This document shows, one piece after another, positions 1 to 11,798 of a stretch of 64,000 bases of DNA. The position numbers were made by a program, and so were the translations under genes. Position 1 is the stretch's first letter, and each line of letters starts with the position of its first letter. The notes beneath the pieces were generated by a model. It saw only the letters and a list, made by a program, of their open reading frames with translations, was not told where the DNA came from and made no database searches. Source of the DNA: Polytrichum commune (lineage: Eukaryota > Streptophyta > Polytrichopsida > Polytrichales > Polytrichaceae); assembly GCA_950295325.1 (NCBI GenBank), contig OX485805.1:1676501-1740500 (forward strand), read 5' to 3'.

Positions 1-1600
1 AACTCATATGTTGGTAGTGGAAGAATAGGCCTCATAAGTGGACAAATGGCACTATCTAACAGGTGACACTAATTCCCATAAAAGGTGTAGTGCACTTGCC
101 CTCCTAACTACTGTAGCAACCTCTAAAACATTAACTATACTTGCAAAGTTTCGCTACTCAGTACATTTCCAACTACCACCAAAGATTTTGAGCTTGCACA
201 TGACCTTTCTTTTTCTTTTTCTTTATTTTTCCCTTCAGTGATGTTTTTGAAACCCCAAGATTCATAGTATCATATATTACTTCAAGAAAAGTAATGTCTT
301 TCCAAGAGCCCACCTCTTTGTTGTTGTAGGAATATCATATTTAAGTTTTAACTTGTATTGAATATTCTGCATGGCCCTTCAATATTCTCATGTCCTAGCA
401 TGCATATAATTGTCCCAAGACTTTGTTGAGCATGCATTTAAGGTGCCGAGGCCTTAAAGTAACACATCTCCAATTATGGCACCTACTTTGGGTCTATAAC
501 CTAAAGCTAGCTAGCATGTTCAATGTATGCCTCCAAGCTACTTGAAGTTACATGAGTGGTTGTCGTACAAGGGAGCATGCACAAGTGAATAGACCCCCCT
601 ACTTAGCAATGAAAGACTCAAATAAAAAATGACCTTTCTGATTTTGCCCTGGACTAATACAAACTTCGTTTGCGCCAAGGTTGAGTTGCTTCAATGAGAC
701 TCGTGTTCGCTAATCCACATTAATTTTTTGCAATTATTTTGACGATTCTAATGATTTGAAATTTGTAGAATAACTCTAAAACTGACACTTTAAGGCATCG
801 ATACCTTAAGATAGACGAATCTAAATCGAACACAACAACAATTTGGAGACCTGTAGTTGAATAATAAGTGTTTGGGTGTGGATCTAAGAAGTGGCACTAA
901 AAAGACATGTGTTTTAAAGAGATTCGATTAAATGCTCAAAATTTGCTATTTGTCGACATGATATCTATATCATTGTCAACATGATCGGGGGGGCATGTAT
1001 GAGCGTTTAACAAGCACAAGAACCTTCGCTTTGATAATGAATAAGATAATCAAATGAGCTCCAAAAATTGCAAAGCAAATGGCTACGGGCACAATTTGGA
1101 TTTGCTAATCATCTTGCACTAATTGTGTGTTTCACATCCTACATGAAGTGGTGCAAGGAGAAAAGTATTCAAATAACACACATCTACCTTAGGTCACTTC
1201 TCTATGTACAATTACTTGTGTTCATGATGCATATTCAGAACACACTGAATTTCTTTGTCTAACAGGACATAAAATAATATTGCTTGGCCAAGTGCCTTGG
1301 GACCTTTAGGGCCGATGTACGCTACAATGGAGAAGTGCACCAGTCGGTCAAGAATTTTAGCCCAAGGCATGGTTATTTTAGGCGAGGGATGGTATGCCGG
1401 AGAAGATGAAAAGGAAATAAAATAATGCTTTAAATTTTTATATTGATCAAAAAATAAAATGTATATGGCAATGTTTTAGAACTTCTTTCATGACAAGAAT
1501 TTATTTGAAAATGTTCCACATCTATAATACATCCAAATTAAGGTAAATAAGTAGGTAGCATTATCTTCTTATTGGTTTTTAAAGAATTTACATGTTGGTA
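1..1600. other. Gene-free stretch
   Basis: No ORF here has recognisable protein similarity, codon-like continuity or splice structure. It is AT-rich non-coding DNA. The only structure I see is part of a dispersed repeat at about 820-1200, listed separately. Confidence 0.6.
820..1200 (+). repeat. Dispersed repeat, copy 1
   Basis: About 1017-1165 matches 50186-50325 in the same orientation (shared words such as CTTTGATAATGAAT, GCAAATGGCTAC, TTTGGATTTGCTAATCATC). A looser relative of the part just upstream (a 'gattggaccatgtgctca'-like stretch) lies near 40420-40490. No coding capacity or termini were identified, so the class is unknown; it is probably an old transposon fragment. Confidence 0.6.
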
Positions 1601-2350
1601 TAGTCCAACCTCGTTAATAGGACACCCTCGATATTACGACACATTGTTGTGAGACCAAAATTTTGAGTTCAAAACTCCCTCTTTTATACAACTACAACAC
1701 TTGAAAATGCAACATTTAGAATCTCCGTTTTGTCATATTAAAGAGATAGTTAATGTTAGAATTCATGTCATTTATATTATGTATATCTAAAATACATCCA
1801 ATTTCACTTGGGAACTACTTGGGAACTTCACTTATTGTTGGGAACTTAATGGTAATTAGGAATACTAGTGTAGAATGGACATGGTTAGGGTGAGAGTGGT
1901 CTCCTACCTAGTATGTTGCCCTGTACACGGGTCATATAATATCACTAGTATCTTGATGCTAAACGTCATGCATCATTGTTGTCTAGTTTCTTATTAGAGA
2001 AATCTTTATATTTTGGTGTTAATGAAATTATTAGTTTCCAAAAGTTAGATGGAAATTTAGATAAGATGGCAGTTGTTGCCTTGGGTAGGCAACACCAAAG
2101 ATCTTTGGACTCTTATTTTAAGAGTTCTTGAGAATATTTGTATTTGTTTGGAGTTATAAGTTATTATTTCATACCATCTATATTTCTTAAACTCGTTGTA
2201 TATATTTTTAATCTCATATTACTTATGTTTTTGTATTCCCTCAATACTATGACAACTTTACGTCATTTGTCATATTAATGAGAAGACGACACCTCGATAA
2301 TACGACTTTTTTGTGTTCGCCAAAAATGTCATACTAAAGAGGGAGAACAA
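1601..2350. mobile_element. Possible pogo/Tigger-like (Tc1/mariner superfamily) remnant
   Basis: The left edge reads AGTCCAACCTCGTTAATAGG followed by a CCTCGATATTACGAC motif. The right edge carries, inverted, the related words CTCTTTAGTATGACA and GTCGTATTATCGAGG. Ends rich in 'acctcgTTAATAcgac' are typical of pogo/Tigger-type elements. The arms are diverged and no transposase is visible, so this would be a non-autonomous or decayed copy. Confidence 0.35.
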
Positions 2351-2393
2351 TAGTGTAAAGATTTCTCTAAGGAAGAAATATTTTATTCAAGTT

Positions 2394-2467
2394 GGAGTTC
2401 TCCGGAGGCCAAGTTTCTTGTTTGAGGCTTTGAGGTTGCCCAAGAAACTTGACCTCTGGAGAACTCC
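2394..2467. repeat. 27-bp-stem hairpin
   Basis: Arms 2394-2420 and 2441-2467 are reverse complements over 27 bases with one G-U pair and one C-A mismatch, enclosing a 20-nt loop. Pairing can be extended weakly outward. The size and near-perfect stem resemble a plant microRNA foldback or a tiny MITE. I do not recognise a known miRNA in it. Confidence 0.65.
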
Positions 2468-2847
2468 CCTTCAAAAATAGTGTCGCCACGTTGCCAACCA
2501 TGTCATTTTTTCATCCATGTTCAAAATTCTCCACCAAAGGACTCTTGGTTGTAGTGTAAATCACCACTGGACAAGAGTGTCACTCACATCCAATCAAATT
2601 TCAGAATTCCCCTAGAATTCATGACCGGTGGACTTCTCCACCGTAGTGTAAAGCAACCCTTTAACCAAAGGCATTATAAGTTATTGCGTGCTTTTAAGTC
2701 TTGACAAGTCTGAGAAGTTTCCACATTGGGTGATAAGTCCACTATGTGCTCAAAGATGCCTAGTTTTTTACTTGGATTGGGAAAGGACTCTGCGTGCACT
2801 TGAATTGCTCTATATGACTGCAATCAAATCCAAAAAAGTCCACATAT

Positions 2848-3130
2848 GAAATGATTTTTCAACTCTTATAAGGATAAGAATTTTTGATGGAAGCATATTA
2901 TTTGTAGATGTTATAAAAGAATGGCACATAACATTAAGAAGCAAACCCATAATGACCTTCTCAAAAGAGCACCAAACCGACACGCAAAAAAACACATATT
3001 AAATTATTTCTCAATTCTTATGAGGATAAGAATTTTTGATGGAAGCATATGATTTGTAGATGTTATAAAAGAACGGCACCTAACATTAAGTAGCGAGTCC
3101 AGAATGACCTTCTCAAAAAAGCATCAAACT
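2848..3130. repeat. Two-copy direct tandem repeat
   Basis: About 2848-2978 and 3004-3128 are direct copies with a period of about 152 bp. They share GATAAGAATTTTTGATGGAA, GTAGATGTTATAAAAGAA and AATGACCTTCTCAAAA. No coding function is seen. Confidence 0.8.
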
Positions 3131-3339
3131 GGCACTTTCCGGTTTGATGCTCTTTCAAGAGCAAAGGTAGCGTTATTATTAAGTTTTACTTAGGCTATTT
3201 TTAATCTATTTGGGTATTAGAATTAATAATGTCAGTTTCTAGGACAAAACTAATGCCAAGTGGTGGTAAAGGTCCTGATCTGGGCTAAATTATGATCTAA
3301 ACAAATCTAAATAATTATAAATCAACGGGAAAGTTGGTG

Positions 3340-4040
3340 AGGTCAAAAAGGTGGTTGCACTTTTTGGAAAAGTCTCCTGACAACCACATGGAAACGCCCC
3401 AAGCTAGATCACATTTACCCAAGGTTGGGCTCCACCTTGGGCACACTTCCTTCACTACCCAAATAAAGCTCATGCTCCCTGCCCACTCCACTTGACTTCA
3501 AAAACTAAAATTATCCTTGCATTCTTGAAGGTTGCTTATCCGTATAACCCATATTGAGTGCACTTCATCTTCAAGGTCCAAAATCCAATATACATGTTCA
3601 CTTCCATTGAGAAAATAAGCAATTGATTGGGATTTCATTTTTGAAGTGAAACCGTCATTAAAGCATGTAATTAACTTGAAAGTCAAAAATATTACAAAAC
3701 CCTCATTAGCACCGAGGTTGTAATTTTCGTGATTCACCATTGAAAGAGTCTTTGTCATTCTAATTAAGTTTGATTTCTCAATGGAAGTGAACATATATAT
3801 ATTGGATTTTGGACCTTGAAGATGAAGTGCACTCAATATAATGGGTTATATGGACAAGCAGTTTTCAAGAATGCAAGGGCAATTTTAGTTTTTGAAGTCG
3901 AGCAGAGCAAGCAAGGAGCATGGGCTTCATCCGGGCAATGAAGGAGGCGTGCCCAGGGTGGGGCCCAACCCTAGGCATATGTGATCTAGCCCAAGGCACT
4001 GGAATCCTCTTTGATACCTTTTTGAAGCTACTATGGTTGA
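3340..4040. mobile_element. Foldback element, copy 1
   Basis: Long inverted arms run inward from about 3340 and 4040. Examples are GCTAGATCAC at 3403-3412 against GTGATCTAGC near 3980, and ACTTCAAAAACTAAAATT near 3495 against AATTTTAGTTTTTGAAGT near 3880. The inner part is shared with the better bounded 30023-30952 element (TTCACTTCCATTGAG, CCTCATTAGCACCGAGGTT). It is a non-coding foldback (MITE-like) element. The exact ends and target duplication are unclear. Confidence 0.7.
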
Positions 4041-5935
4041 TTAATTATCCATTCATTCACCCTTGTTTTGCAAGCTTGTCTCTTCTTGTTGACGTAATAT
4101 TGCAGGTACTCAAAGGGCACCCTCCTAGCATTGCTACTTAATGTTACGCATGGAGTGCAACAATATGAAGGACATGTCCATTGAAGTGTCTTCTAACCAC
4201 TTGAGTAGAGTAAAGACACCCACAACCGAACACTCAAGAGATTTTGTGCCAAATTTGGAGAAGTATAAGACGGTGCAAATTTTTCCCATGTAGAAAGATA
4301 GACATCATGAGGATTGCACATTTTTCCGGTAATTTTATTCCTTGAATTGAAATTACTATGAATTTTTGAAGCCAAAAGTTGACCCGCACATATTACCAAT
4401 GTCTAGAGACCGCTCATTCCTCCTCACTTTAACACTCCAAACCAAGACATGTGTCATGACACGATTGGTTCTGGCCCGATCGAAATCCAATCCCAGCCTG
4501 TTCGAAATTATGATACCCTATAGATTGTTGATGGGTCCTGGTCGGGAATAGGCGCCTCTGTTATATATAGAAAGTTAGAGCTCAGCTGGACTTCTATACT
4601 GTTAACCGGTGCAAGTTGAATATTGTTCAGATGAGACTTTATTCAATCATGACACTCTGCACGTGGGAACATTATTGACCCACACATTCTCATGAAGAAT
4701 ACCAGAAACTTATGATATTTTTCTGAAACATGCAGAATATATATTCAGCCTCCAAACAATGAACGGGACCACTAGATACAGATGAACCGGTTGAGTTTGA
4801 GAAATAACCGGCTGAAGTTCAAGATTTCAGGAAAATTACCAATCATTTTAGAGGAATCTGTGGAATATACCTCAAATCAATATAGGAAAACCAAAAGATC
4901 ACAACATGTAACTAGTTGGACTTTGAAGCACTAGGATTTTGACTGATTGTGTCTAAAAATATCCTCAGACACTGCCTACGCTTGTGTATTCTAGATATTC
5001 TAGATATGTGTCTGAGGATATGTGTCTGAGGATATCCTTTCTGATCTAGAATACGCTTGGTGAGAAGTACACTAAATATGATGTTAGTGTCATATGGTAG
5101 TTTAATGTCACTGTGGTAACTTTTTGGTTGACATTTGGTATGAACAAGTGAATAAATATTGGCATGGATGATGGGTGAGTTCATCCATTGGCCAAAGCCC
5201 TACCTTCTCTTTGTGAGCAACTTGTGATGGAAAATTGTCATGGATGACTGAAATTTAGATGAAAAATCACTTTGTAAGTGACAGTCTTTGCAACACTGTA
5301 AATCTATAATTCCTTAAATTTTTTTTACAAGGAATGACAAATAATGTTGGGTTAACATTTAGTGTTGGTGACACTATACCGCAGTTTACAATTTATTATT
5401 GAGCAAGACCATTAGAATTGGTGACACTAAATATCATCTTTAGTGTAGTTCCTGTGCAACATATGGTTGACAAGCAACTACTTCATTCCATCACATTATG
5501 ATGGGAATAAGGACCATTGTAGATGGAATCTTGTGGGGCAGTTTTTGCATGTGCTAACCAACTACATCCTAACCTTTCATAATGTCACCCTCTGTAACGC
5601 CACTCCCTCTCTTATATCTCGAAGCCCTAGGGAATGGATGTGTTTGATTTGAATCTCCTCCCTTGTTGTCACATTTTCTTCCCGTATATCAAAAGTTTTG
5701 ACATTAAATAATCCACCAATTAATTCAAACCCTACACTTGCACACATCACATTATCATCATTGTCATCATTGTCATTATTGTAATATTGACTTTGTTATT
5801 CCATATTGTCACACACCCCACTAATTCTCTATTATCATGCATCCATGTAACTCCATATACCTCCTTAATATCCCGTGCACTTTGATTGCCACATGCATGA
5901 TATCAAAGAGGTTAAAGTGTCTTTATTTCAAATGT
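4041..5935. other. Gene-free stretch with a dispersed repeat
   Basis: No gene seen. About 4775-4920 is an inverted relative of 47430-47575 (shared GAACCGGTTGAGTTTGAGA, TCATTTTAGAGGAATCT and CAACATGTAACT, read on opposite strands). That is an unclassified dispersed repeat. Confidence 0.5.
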
Positions 5936-6106
5936 TTAGTGGGCACATGAAAATCTAGCAACCCATGGCCATGGCCCTCAACATTCTTGTAGGCAACCCA
6001 AATATAATTGGTTAGTTGCTTTTGTTTATGTACACGAAAACACATCCAACCTATTATTATCTAGAATCTAGTGAGTGAGTGGCCTTCATGGAAATCCACC
6101 CTAAGC
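5936..6106 (+). repeat. Right-end fragment of a Harbinger-type MITE
   Basis: The segment matches the last ~170 bp of the complete element at 44998-45906 (shared ATTATTATCTAGAAT and CATGGAAAT/CATGGAAAC followed by CACCC). It ends CACCC next to TAA, the TWA-type target site of PIF/Harbinger elements. The left end was not found. Confidence 0.55.
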
Positions 6107-6257
6107 ATGTGACTTGTAACCAACCGGTGTGTTATATTAAGACCTTTTTATGCATCGAGCTCAAGCACTTTCAAGAGCTTGAGTTAGTGAGCATCGCAAC
6201 ATGATGGAGAGCTTAAGTTTGTGATCTTGAAGTGGTGTGGGATCCCAAAGTCACTTA

Positions 6258-7260
6258 GGGTCGGTTTACATAATGGACCATGTAGTCGGACCATGGAAAA
6301 TAGTTTTTTTCCATGATCCAACTTCATGGTCCAATTTCCATGGTCTGACTTCTTGAAATATCAATTTTCAAAGCTTTTGGGACCCTCGCTAGGTGTAAAT
6401 CAAATGTGGACCAAGAGGAATGACCATGCACCAAAATGTGAATGAGCTGATTATTTTAATATATGCCAAAAAATGGTGGTTTTGAAAAAAAAATCAAGTT
6501 CGACCATTTTACACATAAGTGTTGGACGAGATTGTATGTTCTGGGATTTTGATTTGGATGGGCAAGAAGTCTTCACGATTGGATTGTTTTTCATGTTACA
6601 AGGATCGAACGTGCACGCATAGAAGGCAAATCCAAGCCATATAATCTTATAAAAGATGCCGCATATCCGGTAAAGCCTTGGATATACTTTGCATTTTGAG
6701 GGTGGAAATGTTGCATTATCCAGGAAGGGGGCAAATAGGAAATTTCTTTAGTCTTCAACTAGAATGTGTGTGAAAATGACATTTGAGATTTTTAAGGATA
6801 GATGAAGGTTGATAATGAAGCGATCCAAAGTATATTTGAGGAATATGGCCGATATTGTAGCAATTTGCATAATATTGCATAATTTTTGCATTGTAAGCAA
6901 TAAAAAGATTGGAAATGAATGGATTGTTGAAGGGGGGGAAAAAAAAAACTACCTAGAAGAGTACCTAAGGGAGGAATATGAGATGCAAGTAAACTGTAGG
7001 GGAAAAAAACTAAAATTGTTGAAGTGAAAAAAAAAATTAGCTTGGGAAGATGCTCCAATTGTAGATGAAAAAAAACGATGTAGAAACATTTTTTTATTAA
7101 CAGAAAATGAGAAGGAAAATGTTTTTCTTTGTGAAACCACATTAGTGCATGATTTGAAGCCAGAAAGTCTATGGCAATACAAATACGAAATTAATTATGA
7201 AATTAAAAAACAAACAATGATAGTGGAACTAATATAGTAAAAGAATAACTAAAATTTATC
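6258..7260 (+). mobile_element. PIF/Harbinger-type transposon remnant
   Basis: It starts TTA-GGGTCGGTTTACATAATGG, where TTA fits the 3-bp target site of PIF/Harbinger elements. The same terminus recurs, inverted, at 28610-28635. The body contains a decayed transposase at 6640-7200. No matching right end was found, so the extent is a minimum. Confidence 0.55.
6640..7200 (+). pseudogene. Harbinger-like (DDE_Tnp_4) transposase fragment
   Basis: Plus-strand frames near 6650 read D-AYP-KPWIYF, followed (6750-7027) by a reading frame with STRMCVKMTFEIFKDR, a stop, then RLIMKRSKVYLRNMADIVA and CIILHNFCIV. This is the C-terminal signature of plant Harbinger nucleases ('..R..VE.aFG.LKgRWr.l....l......vv.aCciLHN'). 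The in-frame stop near 6799 sits where the family has Trp (GRW), and two Gly positions read Glu or Asp. All are G-to-A type changes. The N-terminal half is missing and poly-A runs break the frame after 7027. Not functional. Confidence 0.75.
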
Positions 7261-8903
7261 TAGGGGAGTAGCAAAGTTTATGTCCATGTCCATGTTCTTA
7301 ACGAAATTTTTAGATTTTTAGATTGATACAAGAAAAGCTCTAGAATTACCAACAACCTATTCTAACAGACTTTCAATCTTCTATTGAAGTTTTTTTTCCA
7401 TCTTTTTCTGTGTGATCCAACAATTGTTGGTATTGTAACTGTAGTTGCTTGATGTACGTGTAAATGGAATAACATATTATTCTAATAATTTTGTAACACT
7501 TGCTAGAATATGATTATACACAATTGTCATGTTGTCATATCATTCATCCAATTCTTGAAACATTCAAGCAACGAAACAAAACTTGAAAGATCCAATTACA
7601 TTCATGTTTTGTATTCGATCCTAAAACTTCATAAGCCCTCTTGTCAATCCTGTATTTTTTTAGAATGGTCTTGTACTTTTTTTTCCAAGATAATCAAGAA
7701 CGATTAAAACCTTTGATTGCAATCACTATTTAAATATGTAATTTAATCCAAGTGTCAACAACTAAGGAAGAAAAAATAATAATATAAAATAAACAAGCTT
7801 AACAAAAGTTAAGATACATTATAAAAATATTAATAAGTAATGACAACAATAAGAGACGGGTTGTCATTAGACGAAAAAGACGGAATAGTTTTGAGCCGAA
7901 AAGATGCGAGTTCAAATCCCTTCAATGCGAGAAATTTTAAATATAGTAAACAAATCTTGAAGCCCTCACAACATCAATTCATGCTAGGGCTATATGACTA
8001 AGGCCAAGGCCTTCTACTGTCTCACCATACGGTTCACATATTACTTCATACATTCACATTCAACCTCATGCAACATCTCTTCTTGTAAAAATAATACTAT
8101 TTTTTTTTAAATATTCATATTTTAAAAAATGTACTCATATAAAAAAATTTACCTTGTTCTTGAAATTACCTTGACATTTCTTCTTCTTCTTCTTCTTCTT
8201 CTTCTTCTCAATGACATCGTTTTTGGTTTTTTTCATCTTCTTCGCTTCTTTTTTTATTGGTTACCTTATTTTCTTTCAAGTATTTGCTTCTTTGTTGTTA
8301 TTGTTGTTGTTGCCACTTTTTTCCATTCTTTGAAAGATATCACATTTAGGAGGATTATCTAGTTATCCTCCTTGCAAACAATTGAACATGGATATAGTTG
8401 AAGGACAAAATGCACTAAAAGGAGAGGAAAACATATTAGGGTTATGCAACATTTGATAAATGAACGATTAATTGGTCTTAAAAATCATAGTTCCATTTTT
8501 TTCCATTTATTGTGAATTTTGTGACCACTCTTCTTGTGACTCTCCTACGTTTAGAGCAATGTGATAAGGCAACATGTAAACCTTAATCCTAAAAATCAGA
8601 AGGAATTTTTCCCCCGTTTTGAAACAACTCTTTGCGGGAAATTTTTTCTGTTCTAATCCATTCCCCATAAGTTTTTTCCGTTTCGGTCCACTCTCGTGGA
8701 GGATTTTTCTTCCGATTCAAATCATATCCCTTGGGGGATATAATTTCTAAAAATAAACACCATTTTGGCCATAATCTTTAAGGAAAATTGAACGCTTTGG
8801 AACGGTCAAGAAAAAAAATACCATTTCATGAGGGTTGTACGCAGGAGGCACACGGAGTGCAGAGGGAGGCAAACGCTCCAAGTGAAGCGCCAATGGAAAA
8901 ACA
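7261..8903. other. Gene-free stretch with low-complexity tracts
   Basis: No gene recognised. A (CTT)n microsatellite lies at about 8178-8207 and a TTG-rich tract near 8293-8315; the ORF spanning them is low complexity. The rest is AT-rich DNA without recognisable structure. Confidence 0.6.
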
Positions 8904-9069
8904 ATGGCAAGCGCGTTTGCTATAGCAAATGAGATCCTTCATCAAGCGGTGAACAAACCATTCATATCCGCCAGTGTGTACAGAACGTCCGATAGCGATG
9001 ATGAAGCGACGGTTGGCATAGACGTAAAATTGGCAACGCCATCATCAAACCTTTCTTCAGAACAACATG
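8904..9069 (+). CDS. Possible first coding exon of the outer ParB/methyltransferase-like gene
   Basis: An ATG opens a 55-codon frame (MASAFAIANEIL...SSEQH) with normal amino-acid composition. It runs into a good donor (CAT-GTAAGT) just after 9069, beyond which the frame becomes low complexity. The position suits a first exon for the decayed gene whose ParB-like exon begins near 12290. It shows no visible similarity to exon 1 of the intact inner copy (21416-21697), so the link rests on position only. It could instead belong to an unrelated small gene. Confidence 0.3.
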
Positions 9070-9116
9070 TAAGTTTTTTTTTTCATTCTATGTATAAGTG
9101 TTTTTCAAATCTTAGT

Positions 9117-9716
9117 GTTTCAGTACTGAAACCCTATTCTAAACTTTTCTTTCAAAAAAAATACTTATCATTCATCAATTTTATATTTATGTCATAGCCG
9201 CTGTCCTCATTTTCTTCTATGTTTCTTTCTTTAAAGAAAATTGTGAAATAAGGATTTCGGTACCGAAACTTTTATTTCAAAAAAATTCTTCAAAACAATG
9301 TACTTCTCATTCAACAATTTCATGTCGACGCCATAGCCGATGTCCTAGTTTTCTTTCTTGCTTATTTCTTCAAAGAAAGTTGTGGAATAGAAGTTTTGGT
9401 ACCTGAAATAGAGATTTCGGTACCGAAACCCCTATTTCACAGATTTATTTCAAAAAAAGTTTTTGTCTTTTATCAATTCATTTTGACACTACAACTAATG
9501 TCCTCAATTTTTTCCATGCGTATTTTTTGAAAGAATGTTGTGAAATAGGAGTTTCGATACTAAAACTCTTATTTTATAAATTTTTTTCAAGTATTAAAAT
9601 TTCTTCTTTATTAATTTCATGTATATGTTACAATTGTGGCTTTATGTTTTTGTATGGCTATTTCTTGAAAGTTAGTCATGAAATAGGGGTTTTGGTACCA
9701 AAATCCATGTTCCATA
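9117..9716. repeat. Array of GGTACC-centred palindromes
   Basis: At least five palindromes recur every ~130-140 bp in related flanking sequence: GTTTCAGTACTGAAAC near 9117, TTTCGGTACCGAAA near 9252 and again near 9424, and weaker copies near 9545 and 9685. In most, the arms extend to a GAAATAGR...YCTATTTC frame, giving 30-36-bp near-palindromes. A further diverged copy (AATTTCGGTGCCGAAAATT) lies at 11890-11910, on the other side of the solo LTR, so the LTR split the array. The array lies between the putative first exon and the ParB-like exon of the outer gene. Confidence 0.8.
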
Positions 9717-9737
9717 CTTTTCTTTTAGAAGAAATAC

Positions 9738-11798
9738 TGTCGAGGTCACCTTCAAACCCTCAGCAACTTAGACGGTGTAACCCGCTGTTGACCGGTTTAC
9801 ATGGACACTACACTTATCTAAATTAACTTTTGAAGGTGTTTCCTCTTCGAATAAATCTATAAGGAGAAAGTAGCCTAAGCTTTCAAGCTTACGTTCCCCG
9901 AAATCCTAATGTCGAGGTTAAGTGTTATGAATGAAGAGAGTGTTCTTTTGTAATCAATAACAACATTCTTCCATTCATTTATAAATCCTCAACCAAAGTT
10001 CACAATCACATTACTTTGAGAGTTTTCATTTAACAATTCATTGCAATGCCTTCAAAGTGGAAGTTGACTACTTGATGGTCTTTAATTTCTTCTTTTCTCG
10101 AATGATGGCTTTGAAATCCTCTTAATGTCTTCATTCTTCTAAAGTTCTTTTTTTGTCTGGTTTTCCTTTGTATTCTCTACTCATGAGAGTTTAGTTCTTC
10201 ATTCTTGAATATCTCTAAATTCCTAGGAAAGATCTTTTCTAATCTTCATATTCTCTTGAGTGCTTCGGTCTTGGATTCCTTATGCAATCTTCTTTGTCTT
10301 CACGATGAGCTTCGGATTATGTCAATCTCTTAGCATCTTCACTTTTGATATCTTGACATCTCCTTAGACCCAAAAGGTATCTTAGATCTTGGTTAGAAAG
10401 TTCGTTTAAACCTTTAGTCCTCAAAAGGGCTTCAAACTTGCGGTCTTGGTCTCGGGCTTGCGGTCCTCTGGTCCCGCGGGCCCTCAGTCTCCAAATCTTG
10501 AAGAAAGCTTTCAATGTCTTCAAGTCTTTTCTTGTAGTCCTTGATTTCGTAATCTCTTGAAAAGACCTTCAAATCCTAAAGTCCTCTCGGCCTCTGGTAC
10601 CGTGGTCCTTCAGTCGCGCGGGCCCTCAGATTTTAAGACCGGCGTCGCGCCTCCGCGATTCTTCGAACTCGTTCGTTGCGGATCTTAATTTAAAGACCGG
10701 CTCCGATCAATTCTCCGGACCTTCGGTCTCGTGGGCCTTCAACTCGAAGACCGGCGAAAACGAACTTGCGGACTTTCAATTCGAAAGCCGGCTTCGAGCA
10801 ATCTTGCGGACCTTCAAATTAAGGCTGGCTTCGTGCAATCTTGCGGACCTTCAAATTAAGGTTGGCTTCGTGCAATCTTGCGGACCTTCAATCAAGGCCG
10901 GCTTCGATGACGCTCACGTAGGAATGTTGGAAATGATTAATGAGGTGCTATAGGGGTCCGTAGTGCCCCCTTTATATAGGTTTTGAAATCTTAAAATTGG
11001 TTGAATTAGCGGTTAGGTGTGGCCCCTAATGCCAAATGTCTAAATAGGCTAATTTTAGTCTGAATTAGGGCTACCGTCTAAATTTAGGTCTGCCGGATCT
11101 ATTTACAGAACCCCCACGTGCTAAATATAGATGTTATTGTGGGGAAGATTGGTTATGTTCTTCTAATTTCCTAGATGTGCCTAGGTGTGTTCGGTTACCA
11201 TTCATGAGTCATTCATCCAAGATCTCATCCTTTCATTGCTTAGATGGTTAAAGCGGTTAATGTCATCCAAGGGATGGAAATCCCTTGGCATTGTCTTTCA
11301 TCCACCCGCGTTAGTAAGTACGTGTCCACTCATTGTTGGTTAACTACTAAGTGGTCACTACCTAAAGTCACTAGGGCGCTTGCTTCTCATCCAAAATTTG
11401 ACTACATCATCACTAATCTCTAACCTAACTTACTAATACCTACAACCGTCCATTACGGCTTTGTTTCCGTCGGTTCGCACTCGCTCCCATCGGTTTAGGC
11501 TTGTTCCCGCCGGCCTAATTCGCGTTCCCGCCGCATTAAGTAACGTTCCCGTTCCTTAAGCCACGTGGCCGACGTCTATTGCCTCCCCGTTCGCCTCCGT
11601 GGCTCCCTTGAGTTTACAAGTACCCGGCCGTCCTGGGTATTAACCCAGTCTTCTCTCCATACCGGGTCTCTCCCTGCTGGGTTCCTTGCAAGCCGCTACC
11701 TGTCTGTCTTCTCGCTCCCTCGGCCATCGCTCCATTCTCGCTCTCTGAATTCTTCACTTTGGATCTTCACTCCTACAGCTGGCCTCATTGATCACACA
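9738..11798. mobile_element. Solo LTR (2.06 kb) with 5-bp target duplication
   Basis: The segment begins TGTCGAGG and ends CACACA (TG...CA termini). It is flanked on both sides by AATAC (9733-9737 and 11799-11803), the 5-bp duplication expected of an LTR retrotransposon. No internal retrotransposon genes are present, so it is a solo LTR left by recombination. It is more GC-rich than its surroundings. A TATA-like CTATATAAAG (minus strand) lies near 10970; transcription orientation is unresolved. It interrupts the palindrome array, which continues at 11870. Confidence 0.7.
10690..10905. repeat. 37-bp minisatellite inside the solo LTR
   Basis: A unit of about 37 bp (core GCAATCTTGCGGACCTTCAA with ...GGCTTCG) recurs roughly five times. 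The two copies from about 10810 to 10885 are nearly identical; those to the left are more diverged. Such minisatellites are common in plant LTRs. Confidence 0.8.

Noticed and set aside
8129-8362. Small Leu-rich membrane-protein ORF
   Set aside because: The hydrophobic stretch is the translation of a (CTT)n microsatellite and TTG repeats; no support as a gene.
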